The notes under the pieces were generated by a model, which had not been told where the DNA came from, made no database searches, and worked only from the letters and a program-made list of their open reading frames with translations. A stretch of 64,000 nt of DNA. Source: Anabaena sp. UHCC 0187. Its GTDB lineage: Bacteria; Cyanobacteriota; Cyanobacteriia; Cyanobacteriales; Nostocaceae. Positions 36,253-47,452 of this stretch are shown in pieces (position 1 is the first letter of the stretch; the number at the start of each line of letters is the position of its first letter). Location: contig NZ_VILB01000013.1 of the NCBI RefSeq assembly GCF_009712035.1, forward strand, positions 309,555 to 373,554, given 5' to 3'. The position numbers and the translations under genes are program-made.

Positions 36253-37161
36253 ATGAGTCAGAGAAGCGGACCGCCTCCTATTGTTTTTATCCTGCTGTTT
36301 TTGGGGCTTTTGGGTGGTGGTTACTGGTGGTTTTTCATGCGTAACCCTACCTCAACGCCGACAACGACAACTACACAGCCAGAAAATAATTCCCCTGGTG
36401 GTACAACAACTACTGGAACTTTTCCACTACCAACGACTGTAGCCAGCGGTACTACCGTAAAAATAGACGGTTCTACGAGTATGGTAACAATTAACCAAAA
36501 TCTCAAAAATGCTTTTGAGAAACAGTTTCCCGGTACAAAGGTGGAAGCTGTGGGGAATGGGACGGATAAGGGAATTCAGGATCTTTTAGCTGGTAAAGTT
36601 GATATTGCGGCGGCTTCTAGACCATTGACAGCACAGGAACAAAGTCAGGGATTAAAGGCTGTTACTGTAACACAAGATGCGATCGCTCTGATAGTCGGTA
36701 AGGCAAACCCCTTTAATAGAGGATTAACCAGCAGCCAAATTGCAGATATATTTCAGGGAAAAATTAATAATTGGTCAGCAGTGGGTGGTCCATCTGCGAC
36801 TATCCGCGTCATTAATCGTCCAGCAATTAGTGGCACACATCAAACTTTTAAAGAATTAGTCTTAAAAGGAGCTAATTTTGGGACTACACCCAACATTACG
36901 ACCTTACCCCAAGATGCGACAACTCCCTTAGTTCAAGCTTTGAAAAAAGATGGTATCGGCTATGCGACTTTTGCTCAGGTTGCTAATCAGCAAACTGTGC
37001 GAGTCGTGGCTATTGAAGGCTTGACTCCAGAAGCGGCTAGTTATCCCTATAAGCGCTCGCTGTATTATGTCTATAAAGACCCTGCTAGTGCTGGAGTTCA
37101 AGCATTTTTAGGTTATGCTACTTCACCTCAAGGACAGCAGACTTTGACATTAGGAAACTGA
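36253..37161 (+). CDS. PstS-like substrate-binding protein, membrane anchored
   Basis: A 302-residue protein. An N-terminal transmembrane anchor (IVFILLFLGLLGGGYWWFF, about 10-28) is followed by a Thr/Pro-rich linker (35-60) and a phosphate-binding-protein-like domain: KIDGSTSMVTI (oxyanion site), DIAAASRPLT, INRPAISGTHQTF. Unlike true PstS there are no pstCAB genes here and the anchor is uncleaved in appearance, so it may sense or buffer rather than import an anion. Follows the PspA-like gene by 10 bases with a GGAATTT leader. Co-occurrence suggests a membrane-stress module, by inference. Confidence 0.8.
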   Translation: MSQRSGPPPIVFILLFLGLLGGGYWWFFMRNPTSTPTTTTTQPENNSPGGTTTTGTFPLPTTVASGTTVKIDGSTSMVTINQNLKNAFEKQFPGTKVEAVGNGTDKGIQDLLAGKVDIAAASRPLTAQEQSQGLKAVTVTQDAIALIVGKANPFNRGLTSSQIADIFQGKINNWSAVGGPSATIRVINRPAISGTHQTFKELVLKGANFGTTPNITTLPQDATTPLVQALKKDGIGYATFAQVANQQTVRVVAIEGLTPEAASYPYKRSLYYVYKDPASAGVQAFLGYATSPQGQQTLTLGN

Positions 37162-37263
37162 TGTAGAAGAAATAAGAAATTAGGATGTGGGAGTTAGAAG
37201 GTAAAATAAATTCTGACTCCTGTATTCTGACTCCTGACTCCTTCTTTAATTATATTATCTTCT

Positions 37264-37902
37264 GTGACTAGAACTCGTGAACCCTTAATTAGTTTGGCAC
37301 TGTATCACGCCTTTAAGTGGTCGGTAATTAGCCCTTTGCTGCACACATACTTTCGCGGCAAGATTTATGGTACGGAAAATGTCCCCCAATCTGGACCTGT
37401 CATAGTAGTTAGTAATCATGCTAGTTACTTTGACCCCCCCATAGTTTCTACTTCTGTCCTGCGTCCAGTTGCGTATATGGCCAAGGAAGAATTATTTAAA
37501 GTTCCTGTTTTGTCACAAGCAATTAAATTATACGGTGCTTACCCTGTGAGTCGCGGTAGTGCTGACCGCAATGCTATCCGCTCCGCTTTAGAATATTTAG
37601 ATAATGGTTGGGCTGTGGGTGTGTTTTTAGAAGGTACACGCACCCCAGATGGTCGCATTCATGACCCAAAAAGAGGTGCAGCCCTCTTAGCAGCTAAGGC
37701 CAAAGCTCCTTTTTTACCTGTGTGTTTATGGGGAAGTGAGAAGATTTTACAACCTGGTTCTTCTGTACCCCGTTCAGTCCCGTTGACTTTGAGAATTGGG
37801 AAGTTAATTGATGCTCCTAGTTCTACTAAGAAAGAGGAATTGGAAAGGGTTACTCAAATGTGTGCGGACGCAATTAATGAAATGCACGATTTGGGTAGGT
37901 AA
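37264..37902 (+). CDS. plsC: 1-acyl-sn-glycerol-3-phosphate acyltransferase
   Basis: A 212-residue acyltransferase that makes phosphatidic acid. The HX4D motif is NHASYFD, the substrate-binding motif is FLEGTRTPDG, and KRGAALLAAKAKAPFLPV follows as expected. The start is GTG 37264, preceded by a region of GACTCCT repeats (37213-37243) that leaves no clear ribosome-binding site. It closes the lipid-synthesis stretch that began with plsX. Confidence 0.92.
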   Translation: MTRTREPLISLALYHAFKWSVISPLLHTYFRGKIYGTENVPQSGPVIVVSNHASYFDPPIVSTSVLRPVAYMAKEELFKVPVLSQAIKLYGAYPVSRGSADRNAIRSALEYLDNGWAVGVFLEGTRTPDGRIHDPKRGAALLAAKAKAPFLPVCLWGSEKILQPGSSVPRSVPLTLRIGKLIDAPSSTKKEELERVTQMCADAINEMHDLGR

Positions 37903-38094
37903 GAATTTATGATAGGGCAGGCATCTTGCCTACCCCACAAGAGTTTGCTAGTTACAGCTATTTTTAGTGAATAGATTTGAATAATTAATGTACTTTTTTG
38001 ATGATGAGTGATTATAAATCAACAAGTCAGCTAAATGTCAAAAAATTAATTTATACTGAAATTGTTATGTAAGTATATTATCAAAGCCAGCCTA

Positions 38095-39195
38095 ATGCAA
38101 CCAGACAATTTACAAGTAGGTTTATTTGGATTAACTCATTCTAATAGAGATTTTTCTCAAAGAGAAAGTTGGGGGAAAAATCAATTTAATAATTCTTTTC
38201 CTGCATCTTTAGCTTGTTATATGTATCAGAAAGGTTTAAAACTTAATTATTTAACCTTAGACAAGCAGTTAAAAATTCAGCATGAAGAAATAGATATTTC
38301 TCAAATATTTGGTATTGCACCTCTTTCTGATAATTTATTTTTCTCCTTTGAAAGTGACTATGTACCTTATAGAAAAATAGTTGTTGGTAAATTGCCACGA
38401 GTTGATTTAGTAACCCATGATCTTAATAGAGATAATGCCTGTTTACGAAGTATAGAAATTAAATTAACTGCATTACCTGATAATTCTACTTATCGGTTAC
38501 CAGATCATCAATACGGCTGTGAAATTGTGACCAGACCAGATACTATTGTCTATCTTGCTTTGAGTATTGCTCATGAATTTGAAAATTCAAGAGATAAATT
38601 ACTCAATTATCTTCAACCTGTATGTAGTCAAATTGAAGATTGGTCAAGTATCCGTCAAGTATTACCTTTTATCCCTCAAATTGTAGATTGCTTAGATAAT
38701 TTAATAAGTGAGAATATAGCAATTCAATCTCCATTGGTCATGCAACCGATATGGAAAACTGTAGGTAAGACTTCCAAACTTTATCAAAACTGTTTAGATA
38801 TTTTTATCTGGAGTAACTTTGGTTTTACCAGGCTTTTCTTTGATATTACTAAAAGATTAGCTAAATCAGAAGAAACCATCCAAAGACCTATGCGTTCTGT
38901 TATCTGGTTGGCAAAAATGTTATATGACTTTGCTCTTGTTGGTAAAATAAATCATAAATTAGTTATTGATACATTAACCTATAACACCAAGAATGATAAA
39001 GCCTTTGCTTTAAGTGGTTCTAATACTCGTCCTTATATGACTTGTGATAATTTGGTTCAACCCAGAATTACCAAAGAAGAAATTAAAAACATCATTTTAG
39101 GGGGAGGACAAAACTTTTTAAGTCCTGAGAGAAGATTTGATGCTATTATTTTCAGCAATCCAGAAATTTTTGATGATAGACTAAAGGGAATTTAA
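38095..39195 (+). CDS. Type II restriction endonuclease, HindVP family
   Basis: A 366-residue protein recognised as HindVP-like from its start (LQVGLFGLTHSNRDFSQR, then SWGKNQFNNSFPASLACYM). Members of this family, such as HindVP, AcyI and HgiDI, cut GRCGYC. A PD-(D/E)XK-like core is visible: VDLVTHDL followed by IEIKLTAL. The ATG at 38095 is preferred over TTG 38062. The stop shares one base with the start of the methyltransferase gene (TAATG at 39193-39197), so the two are translationally coupled. The gene is complete; the coding sequence is strikingly AT-rich. Specificity is inferred from the family. Confidence 0.82.
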   Translation: MQPDNLQVGLFGLTHSNRDFSQRESWGKNQFNNSFPASLACYMYQKGLKLNYLTLDKQLKIQHEEIDISQIFGIAPLSDNLFFSFESDYVPYRKIVVGKLPRVDLVTHDLNRDNACLRSIEIKLTALPDNSTYRLPDHQYGCEIVTRPDTIVYLALSIAHEFENSRDKLLNYLQPVCSQIEDWSSIRQVLPFIPQIVDCLDNLISENIAIQSPLVMQPIWKTVGKTSKLYQNCLDIFIWSNFGFTRLFFDITKRLAKSEETIQRPMRSVIWLAKMLYDFALVGKINHKLVIDTLTYNTKNDKAFALSGSNTRPYMTCDNLVQPRITKEEIKNIILGGGQNFLSPERRFDAIIFSNPEIFDDRLKGI

Positions 39196-40157
39196 TGAAT
39201 ATACAAATGAAATCATCTTCCTTAAAGGTCATAGATATATTTTCTGGTTGTGGTGGGTTATCACTAGGATTTCAGAATAGTGGATTTGAGATTGTCGCTG
39301 CTTTTGAAAACTGGAAATCTGCTATAAATGTTTATAAGCAAAACTTTCATCATCCGATTTTTGAATATGATTTGAGTCAGGTAAATAATAATTATTCAAT
39401 ATTTAAACAATTTTTACCTGATGTAATTATTGGTGGTCCACCATGTCAAGATTTTTCTAGTGCTGGTAAGCGGAATGAAGATTTAGGTAGAGGAGATTTA
39501 AGTATTACATTTGCTGAAATAGTAGCTAATGTTTCAAGTCAATGGTTTATTTTAGAAAATGTAGAATTGTTTAGAAAATCTCACAAATATCAAGAGTTTA
39601 AGCAAATTCTTAAATCTGCTGGTTATGGTTTAACAGAAAAAGTATTAGATGCTAGTTTATGCGGTGTACCACAGAAAAGAAAGAGATTTTTCTGTATAGG
39701 AGAACTTGGTGGTCAAGATGATAATATCAAGACTTATCTAGAAGCTAATTTATCTAAAAAACCTACAACTATTAGAGATTATTTAGGAAATAGTTTAGAG
39801 ATTGAATATTATTATCGTCATCCTAGAAGTTATCAAAGAAGAGCTATTTTTAGTATTGATGAACCCAGTCCGACTATTAGAGGTGTGAATAGGCCAATAC
39901 CTAAAACTTATCAACAACATCCCGGCGATGTTGCACCATTAACACCAGATTTGCGTCCTCTAACTACTCTTGAAAGAAGTTATCTTCAAACTTTCCCTGA
40001 TGATTTTATTTTTGCAGGTTCAAAAACAGATTTAGAACAGATGATTGGTAATGCTGTACCTGTTAAATTAGCAGAATATGTTGCTAAATCTCTGCTAATG
40101 TATATTCAAGATAAAAATAAATATTACATATCTGATGTTTCGTTGTTAACTGTTTAA
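39195..40157 (+). CDS. DNA (cytosine-5) methyltransferase, modification partner
   Basis: A 320-residue C5-cytosine methyltransferase. Motif I VIDIFSGCGGLSLGF, motif IV GGPPCQDFS with catalytic C84, motif VI ENVE (121-124), motif VIII-like CGVPQKRKRFFCIG, and motif X IGNAVPVKLA. It methylates cytosine in the site recognised by the adjacent nuclease, protecting the genome. ATG 39195 overlaps the nuclease stop by one base; a second ATG lies four codons further. Nuclease-first order with coupling means the methyltransferase is made in step with the nuclease. Intact. Confidence 0.93.
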   Translation: MNIQMKSSSLKVIDIFSGCGGLSLGFQNSGFEIVAAFENWKSAINVYKQNFHHPIFEYDLSQVNNNYSIFKQFLPDVIIGGPPCQDFSSAGKRNEDLGRGDLSITFAEIVANVSSQWFILENVELFRKSHKYQEFKQILKSAGYGLTEKVLDASLCGVPQKRKRFFCIGELGGQDDNIKTYLEANLSKKPTTIRDYLGNSLEIEYYYRHPRSYQRRAIFSIDEPSPTIRGVNRPIPKTYQQHPGDVAPLTPDLRPLTTLERSYLQTFPDDFIFAGSKTDLEQMIGNAVPVKLAEYVAKSLLMYIQDKNKYYISDVSLLTV

Positions 40158-40172
40158 ATTGTCATATTTCCT

Positions 40173-42650
40173 ATGTCACAAACCCAACCCAACTCAGAAC
40201 AACTAAAAATCATCAACCACGTCAACGGAGCATTATTAATATTAGCTCCCGTAGGAACTGGTAAAACCCGCGTTTTATCATCAAGAGTTGTCAAAGCAAT
40301 TAAAGCAGGTATTCCTCCCAAAAAAATCCTCTGTCTAACTTTTACTAACCGCGCAGCGAAGGAAATGAAAGAACGGTTAGCACAAATGTGTCCTCAACAA
40401 TTTCGCTATATCACAATCAAAACTTTTCATAGTTTATGTACTTATATCCTGAGAATAGAAGCGAAAAATATTGGTTTACCAGCAGATTTTGTAGTTTATG
40501 ATGATACTGATTGTTTAGGACTAATTAAAGGGATTTTTCAACTAAGTAAAGACAAAGATATTCAAGATAAATTATCACAAATATCTGATTGTAAAACTAA
40601 AGCTACTCATTTACAACTATCTCCTAATTATCCTTTAGAGCAATTATTTTTACCTTTGGGAATGCGTGACGCAAGATTAGCTAGTAAATATCAAACTGTT
40701 TTACAAGAGCGTCATGGTTTAGATTTTTCTGATTTAATTTTTTATGTTCGTTCCTTGTTTTCTTATTATCCAGAAATCAAAAAAAGATGGGAAGAACGGT
40801 TTGATTTTATTCAAGTTGATGAAGTTCAAGATACTCATTTATCTGAATATGAAATTGTCAGATGTTTAGCTGCTCGAACTGGTAATATTGCCATAATTGG
40901 AGATTTAGATCAAACTATTTATAAATGGAGAGGTTCAGAACCTGAGCAAGTTGTAAATCAATTTAAACAAGAGTTTCAACCCCAAGAATATTCCCTCACT
41001 TGGAATTATCGCGCTACTAAAACCTTACTAAATACTGCTTCTGGTTTTGCTGATTCCTTTGAAACACGACATACAAAAATAACTCCTGCTCCTATTTGTG
41101 AAAATGGTGAATTGATTCCTGTTTATCCAGCTAAAAATGAAGATGATGAAGGAAAATGGATTGCTCAACAAATTCAAGATTTAGCTAATAATAATCCTGA
41201 ATTTCCATATAATCGAGTTGCTGTTTTAACGAGAACTCATAAACGCATTGATATTATTAGTAAAAGCTTAGAAAAATCTCAGATTCCCTGTATTACAGTT
41301 GAGCAGCATCAATTCTTTATGCGTCAAGAAATTAAAGATGCTTTGGCTTATTTACGCTTAATTATCAATCCCTTTGATACAGGTTCAATGCTGAGAATGT
41401 TACAGCGTCCTAGTCGGGGAATTGGTGATGCTACTATTAATCATATCATTAAAGAAGGAGAAAATTGTGGTTTTAAATTAACTGATATGGCATCAACACA
41501 AACTTTTATTGATGGTGATCCTTTTAGTAATTTAATTACCACTTATGATTCGGGAACAATTGTAGTTTTTGATGTAGAAACTACAGGCTTTTTAGCAGGT
41601 AAAGATGAAGTAATTGAAATTGCAGGAATTAAATTAATTAATGGAGAGATAGAATCAGAATTTCATGCTCATATTAAAAATACTGTTCCTGTGGGAGATT
41701 CAGCACAAATACACGGTTATAGTGATGAATTTTTAGCAGCAAATGGCAAAAATGCAATTGATGTATTTACAGAGTTTCTAGAATTTATCCAAAATGCTTT
41801 TTTAGTTGGACATAATCTCGGTTTTGACATTAAAATGGTTATAGCTGATGCTCAAAAATTAGGTTTATCAACTCCGCAATTTCAATGGGGAGATACCTGG
41901 GATTTAGCAAAACGTTTTATTCAAGCAGATAGTTATAGTTTAGAAAATTTAGCAACTAAATTAAAACTAAATCAATTCCCAAATCATAGTGCTATTAATG
42001 ACACCCGTGCAACTGTGGAATTATTAGCAATTCTCATTCCTTTAGTGAAAGTTCGTGCTGATTATCGTCAAGCATTAGTTTATCGTTATGGAGAAGGATT
42101 TGAAAATTTAGCTGATGATATGCAAAGTTGGAAAAATACCAGTCAAAAATTACGTCCAGCAGATTTATTAGGTAATATCTTAATTGATTCTGGTTTATAT
42201 GATTATTATGAATATCATGAACCACACAGATTAGAAAATCTCAAAAGGTTAGTCAAGATTTTCAAAGAACAAGATAACTTAGAATTACATCCTGATACAG
42301 CACTGAGAAATATTATAGAATATACAGCATTAGCAAAAAACTTAGATCAAATTTCTCAAGAAAATAATCAAGTTTTAATTATCACAATTCATCAATCAAA
42401 AGGCTTAGAATTTGATACCGTGTTTATTGCAGGTATGTGTGAAGAAGAATTTCCGACTTACTTTAGTTTGCGAGATAATAAAATAGAAGAAGAAAAGCGG
42501 CTATTTTACGTAGCTTTAACCAGAGCAAAAAAACAGTTATTTATCTCCTGGTTTCTCAAAGACAATAAAAACTTTGCTAAAATAGAAAGTCAGTTTCTTG
42601 ATTTATTACCTCCTGAATATTTAATTGAAACTACATTCTCTAGTAGCTAA
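40173..42650 (+). CDS. UvrD/Rep-family helicase with inserted DEDDh 3'-5' exonuclease domain
   Basis: An 825-residue superfamily 1A helicase. Walker A APVGTGKT (25-32), motif Ia LTFTNRAAKEM (55-65), Walker B VDEVQD (215-220), GDLDQTIYKWRG (243-254), motif V-like ITIHQSKGLEFDTV (737-750), motif VI RLFYVALTRAKK (776-787). Between the 2B-domain element RPSRGIGDATI (412-422) and the later 2B-like segment PADLLGNILIDSGLYD (662-677) lies a full DEDDh exonuclease: FDVETTGF (D467, E469), VGHNLGFD (D552), and H605 ... D610 in HSAINDT. All four metal ligands and the His are intact. It starts 15 bases after the methyltransferase stop and so likely belongs to the same transcript. A helicase-nuclease joined to a restriction system suggests DNA processing in defence, an inference. 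Confidence 0.9.
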   Translation: MSQTQPNSEQLKIINHVNGALLILAPVGTGKTRVLSSRVVKAIKAGIPPKKILCLTFTNRAAKEMKERLAQMCPQQFRYITIKTFHSLCTYILRIEAKNIGLPADFVVYDDTDCLGLIKGIFQLSKDKDIQDKLSQISDCKTKATHLQLSPNYPLEQLFLPLGMRDARLASKYQTVLQERHGLDFSDLIFYVRSLFSYYPEIKKRWEERFDFIQVDEVQDTHLSEYEIVRCLAARTGNIAIIGDLDQTIYKWRGSEPEQVVNQFKQEFQPQEYSLTWNYRATKTLLNTASGFADSFETRHTKITPAPICENGELIPVYPAKNEDDEGKWIAQQIQDLANNNPEFPYNRVAVLTRTHKRIDIISKSLEKSQIPCITVEQHQFFMRQEIKDALAYLRLIINPFDTGSMLRMLQRPSRGIGDATINHIIKEGENCGFKLTDMASTQTFIDGDPFSNLITTYDSGTIVVFDVETTGFLAGKDEVIEIAGIKLINGEIESEFHAHIKNTVPVGDSAQIHGYSDEFLAANGKNAIDVFTEFLEFIQNAFLVGHNLGFDIKMVIADAQKLGLSTPQFQWGDTWDLAKRFIQADSYSLENLATKLKLNQFPNHSAINDTRATVELLAILIPLVKVRADYRQALVYRYGEGFENLADDMQSWKNTSQKLRPADLLGNILIDSGLYDYYEYHEPHRLENLKRLVKIFKEQDNLELHPDTALRNIIEYTALAKNLDQISQENNQVLIITIHQSKGLEFDTVFIAGMCEEEFPTYFSLRDNKIEEEKRLFYVALTRAKKQLFISWFLKDNKNFAKIESQFLDLLPPEYLIETTFSSS

Positions 42651-42688
42651 TAATTAAATAATTATCAATTAACATTTGTGGGTTATTC

Positions 42689-42874
42689 TCAGAGGACGGA
42701 CTCAGGTAAATAGCAGATTAGCTCACACTCCAGTACCCATTGAGCAGTGCAACGAGGATAACTGTTTGGATCACAAGACCACACTATTTTATGGTGACAG
42801 TTTTCACCTTCCTCATCTTTGGGATTGGTTTTATTATTATCTTCTGTGAGATTGTTGTTATTGGTCGGGTTCAT
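42689..42874 (-). CDS. Small Cys-rich hydrophilic protein
   Basis: A 61-residue ORF with an Asn/Lys/Glu-rich N-terminal half (MNPTNNNNLTEDNN...) and a C-terminal half with five Cys (26, 34, 42, 50, 54), four of them at 8-residue intervals. The minus strand has AAGGAAG about 8-10 bases before the ATG, a good ribosome-binding site, which supports translation. It is convergent with the helicase gene, 38 bases apart. A leader-core layout would fit a modified peptide precursor, and Cys spacing would fit a zinc site; neither is shown. Confidence 0.5.
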   Translation of the reverse strand: MNPTNNNNLTEDNNKTNPKDEEGENCHHKIVWSCDPNSYPRCTAQWVLECELICYLPESVL

Positions 42875-43074
42875 AATGTAAACTTCCTTTAACTTTGTTT
42901 TAACTCATTCTTAACTATTTTATATAACGGGTGAAAAGTAAATCACTGACGTAGATTTTGTAATATTTATTCACATAGTGTCGCATCTTACAGGTATATC
43001 TCTGTAACAACTACTAACAAAAGTTCCTTGCTGATCAGGTAAAATGAAACTAATAACTAAAAAAGTAGGGAATT

Positions 43075-43371
43075 ATGTCAGATTTACGCGAAAAATTACA
43101 ACAAAATCTCGATGAAGCAGAATGGGAGTGGTTGATTCCCCATGTCCAAAAAGATGCGGTGATTTTGGTGGCAGAGAATTTAGACTTATTAGATGTGGGA
43201 GAAGCCATTGCTAGTGATAATATTCTTTCAGTGCAACATTGGATAGATGAACAATTGTTAGCTAAACCCACAGTAGATCAGGTAGGAGAATGGAATCTTA
43301 ACCGCACTAAACGGTTTAATGCCCTCATTGTTGAACCCTATGTGCTAGTAAAAGAAATGGCTACTATTTAA
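43075..43371 (+). CDS. DUF2288-family protein
   Basis: A 98-residue acidic protein. The pattern LREKLQQNLDEAEWEWLIPH ... AENLDLLDVGEAIASD ... WNLNRTKRFNALIVEPYVLV matches the DUF2288 family as I remember it. Start ATG 43075 after TAGGGAATT. Function unknown. A perfect 14-bp palindrome begins right after the stop. Confidence 0.75.
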   Translation: MSDLREKLQQNLDEAEWEWLIPHVQKDAVILVAENLDLLDVGEAIASDNILSVQHWIDEQLLAKPTVDQVGEWNLNRTKRFNALIVEPYVLVKEMATI

Positions 43372-43372
43372 T

Positions 43373-43407
43373 AATTGATAATTCATTTCAATTATGAATT
43401 ATCAATT
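43373..43407. repeat. AATTGATAATTCAT palindrome
   Basis: Perfect 14-bp stem (43373-43386 / 43394-43407) with a 7-nt loop, between convergent ends of DUF2288 and the flotillin remnant. AATTGATAATT is a dispersed Nostocales repeat unit. It may serve as a transcript end but lacks a T-run. Confidence 0.6.
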
Positions 43408-43415
43408 ACAAATTA

Positions 43416-43829
43416 TCAATTATTTTCTGTATCTTCTTGGTTCAGGTTTGGTGCAATAACTGAGTTGTTACTACGCACTAGTTGACTAACTTGGCCAATT
43501 AAATTTCCTAATTTGCCTTCATCTAATAAAGTGTTAATTAAGGATAGTCCGCTAGTTGATAGTAACAACTTATTAATATCTTGACTGCTACTACTACCAT
43601 TTGCACCGGGGAATGAATAAATGCGAGTATCTCCTAAAACTCCTGGTTGTGGTGCTAAAGCAGCTACAATTTCTGGAAGTTTATCAGCTAATTCTGGCCA
43701 GATAGTAGTGAAAATTTTGGCACTCAAATTAGCGTTACTAATGGTATTTTCCGCCGCAATTTTAGATTGAATCCCCTCAGCTTCTGCTAAAGCTTTATCA
43801 CGAAGTTGTTTGTTAAAATTGTATAGTGT
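43416..43829 (-). pseudogene. C-terminal remnant of a flotillin-family gene
   Basis: The minus-strand frame from 43829 to 43416 reads KQLRDKALAEAEGIQSKIAA, then ENTISNANLSAKIFTTIWPE, then KLPEIVAALAPQPGVLGDTR. This is the C-terminal part of a cyanobacterial flotillin (SPFH, membrane-scaffold protein). No start codon or N-terminal SPFH domain precedes it; homology stops near 43820, where sequence of another gene begins and an in-frame stop lies at 43830-43832. The tail after residue 100 is Asn/Glu-rich. A truncated gene is the simplest reading. Residual expression from the TTG at 43727 cannot be excluded but is unlikely. Confidence 0.7.
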
Positions 43830-43830
43830 T

Positions 43831-44471
43831 CAGGGTGATTTATTACGACAAGCCAAAAGGGAAAAACGTTCTATCTCTGAGGAAGAATTACCATTTCTAT
43901 GGATTTTAACACCAACTTGTTCTGAAAAAATCCTCGATGGATTTGGAGCAAAGTAAAGGAGGGGTGGGAAAAAGGAGTTTATTTTCTGTCAGGATCACTG
44001 AAAGCATCTATTGTTGCTATCAATCAGTTGCCGATGACAGAGGATACACTATGGTTAAGGGTATTAGGAAAAGGAAAAACCCAAACTCAAGCTATCAATG
44101 AAGTAATTCAACTCTCCCAGGAGAATGATAAATGGAAGCAATTACTAGAAATGTTCGCATCTTGGCATAAAAACTTAGAATTGAATAGTAATGTCAGTGA
44201 GGAAGAAAAGGAGTTAATCATGAGTTTATCACCAGCGTATCTAAAACAACGGGAAGAATGGCGACAAGAAGGATTGCAAGAAGGACGACAAGAGGGATTG
44301 CGGTTGATAGTAGTGAGTTTACTAACAGAACGTTTTGGTAATTTAGATGAAGAATTATCTGCTATTGTGACTTCAATTATGGAGCTTTCTCTGACAGAAA
44401 GAACCGAAGTATTACTGCAATTATCTAATCTTTCTCGTGAAGAATTATTAGCTAGATTTAGAGTCGATTGA
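43831..44471 (+). pseudogene. Frameshifted remnant of a DUF4351-type (PD-(D/E)XK/Rpn-like) cyanobacterial gene
   Basis: The first piece (frame of 43831) reads QGDLLRQAKREKRSISEEEL, then FLWILTPTCSEKILDGFGAK, and stops at TAA 43954-43956. The second piece, in another frame from about 43956, reads KEGWEKGVYFLSGSLKASIV, then PMTEDTLWLRVLGKGKTQ, then RLIVVSLLTERFGNLDEELS and runs to 44471. Together they resemble the middle and C-terminus of a large cyanobacterial family with an N-terminal nuclease-like domain and a DUF4351-type tail. The N-terminal domain is missing, cut by the junction with flotillin sequence. One frameshift and an abrupt 5' boundary show decay. The second piece alone (TTG 44028) could still be translated as 147 residues. 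Confidence 0.65.
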
Positions 44472-44816
44472 ACTGACATTTTATTTACTAGAAATTAAAA
44501 ACTCTATCAAGCGGGTAATGGGGGGTTTCTATACCCCCGTCATAGATTGAATAAACGGATTTAATGGTTTTTAGTCTCGGTTATACCCAAGTTACGCCAT
44601 AAAAAACTTTAGTAATACGCTTTAATACAGCCGTTGCCGCTCTTATGAGGTACAAAGTTGAATCATGAAACTCTTGTAGTGCGGGCATCTTGCCCGCTAA
44701 TGGTGTACCTCATAACACCGGGAAGTGCTGTAAACACCAGAAAAATTTTATCCTGGAAAATTTAGTCTTCTAGTGGCTAAAATTGTTACGATAACTTCAG
44801 ATTAGTTTTTGAAACC
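44472..44816. other. 345-base gap with palindromic repeats
   Basis: Non-coding. It holds GGGGG/CCCCC pairing at 44520-44540 and a 73-bp element (44643-44715) with perfect 11-bp ends TTATGAGGTAC / GTACCTCATAA. Inside that element is the dispersed GCGGGCATCTTGCCCGC palindrome (44680-44696). No promoter is assigned with confidence. Confidence 0.45.
44643..44715. mobile_element. Small palindromic element with 11-bp inverted ends
   Basis: TTATGAGGTAC (44643-44653) mirrored exactly by GTACCTCATAA (44705-44715), enclosing GCGGGCATCTTGCCCGC. 73 bp, no coding potential. A relative of the inner palindrome (GGCAGGCATCTTGCCTACC type) is at 37916-37934. Confidence 0.5.
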
Positions 44817-47321
<2,505 letters not shown>

Positions 47322-47360
47322 AGGGAACAGGTAAGGAGCAATAGGTAAGAACATTACCAA

Positions 47361-47396
47361 TCCCCAGTCCCCAGTCCCCAGTCCCCAGTCCCCAAT
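47361..47396. repeat. CCCCAGT heptamer tandem repeat
   Basis: Five CCCCAGT/CCCCAAT units between mutS2 and the DUF3038 gene. The same heptamer appears inside mutS2 (46166-46205). CCCCAGT is a classic short tandemly repeated sequence of heterocystous cyanobacteria. Confidence 0.88.
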
Positions 47397-47452
47397 GCCC
47401 AATCTCGTTTCCAAATAGGTAACAACACCCGCTTCTTTCAGCCTAATCATCT

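Noticed and set aside
43416-43727. Flotillin remnant as a functional 103-residue gene
   Set aside because: It lacks the SPFH domain, begins at a TTG inside conserved flotillin sequence, and the upstream homology continues to a junction with another gene.
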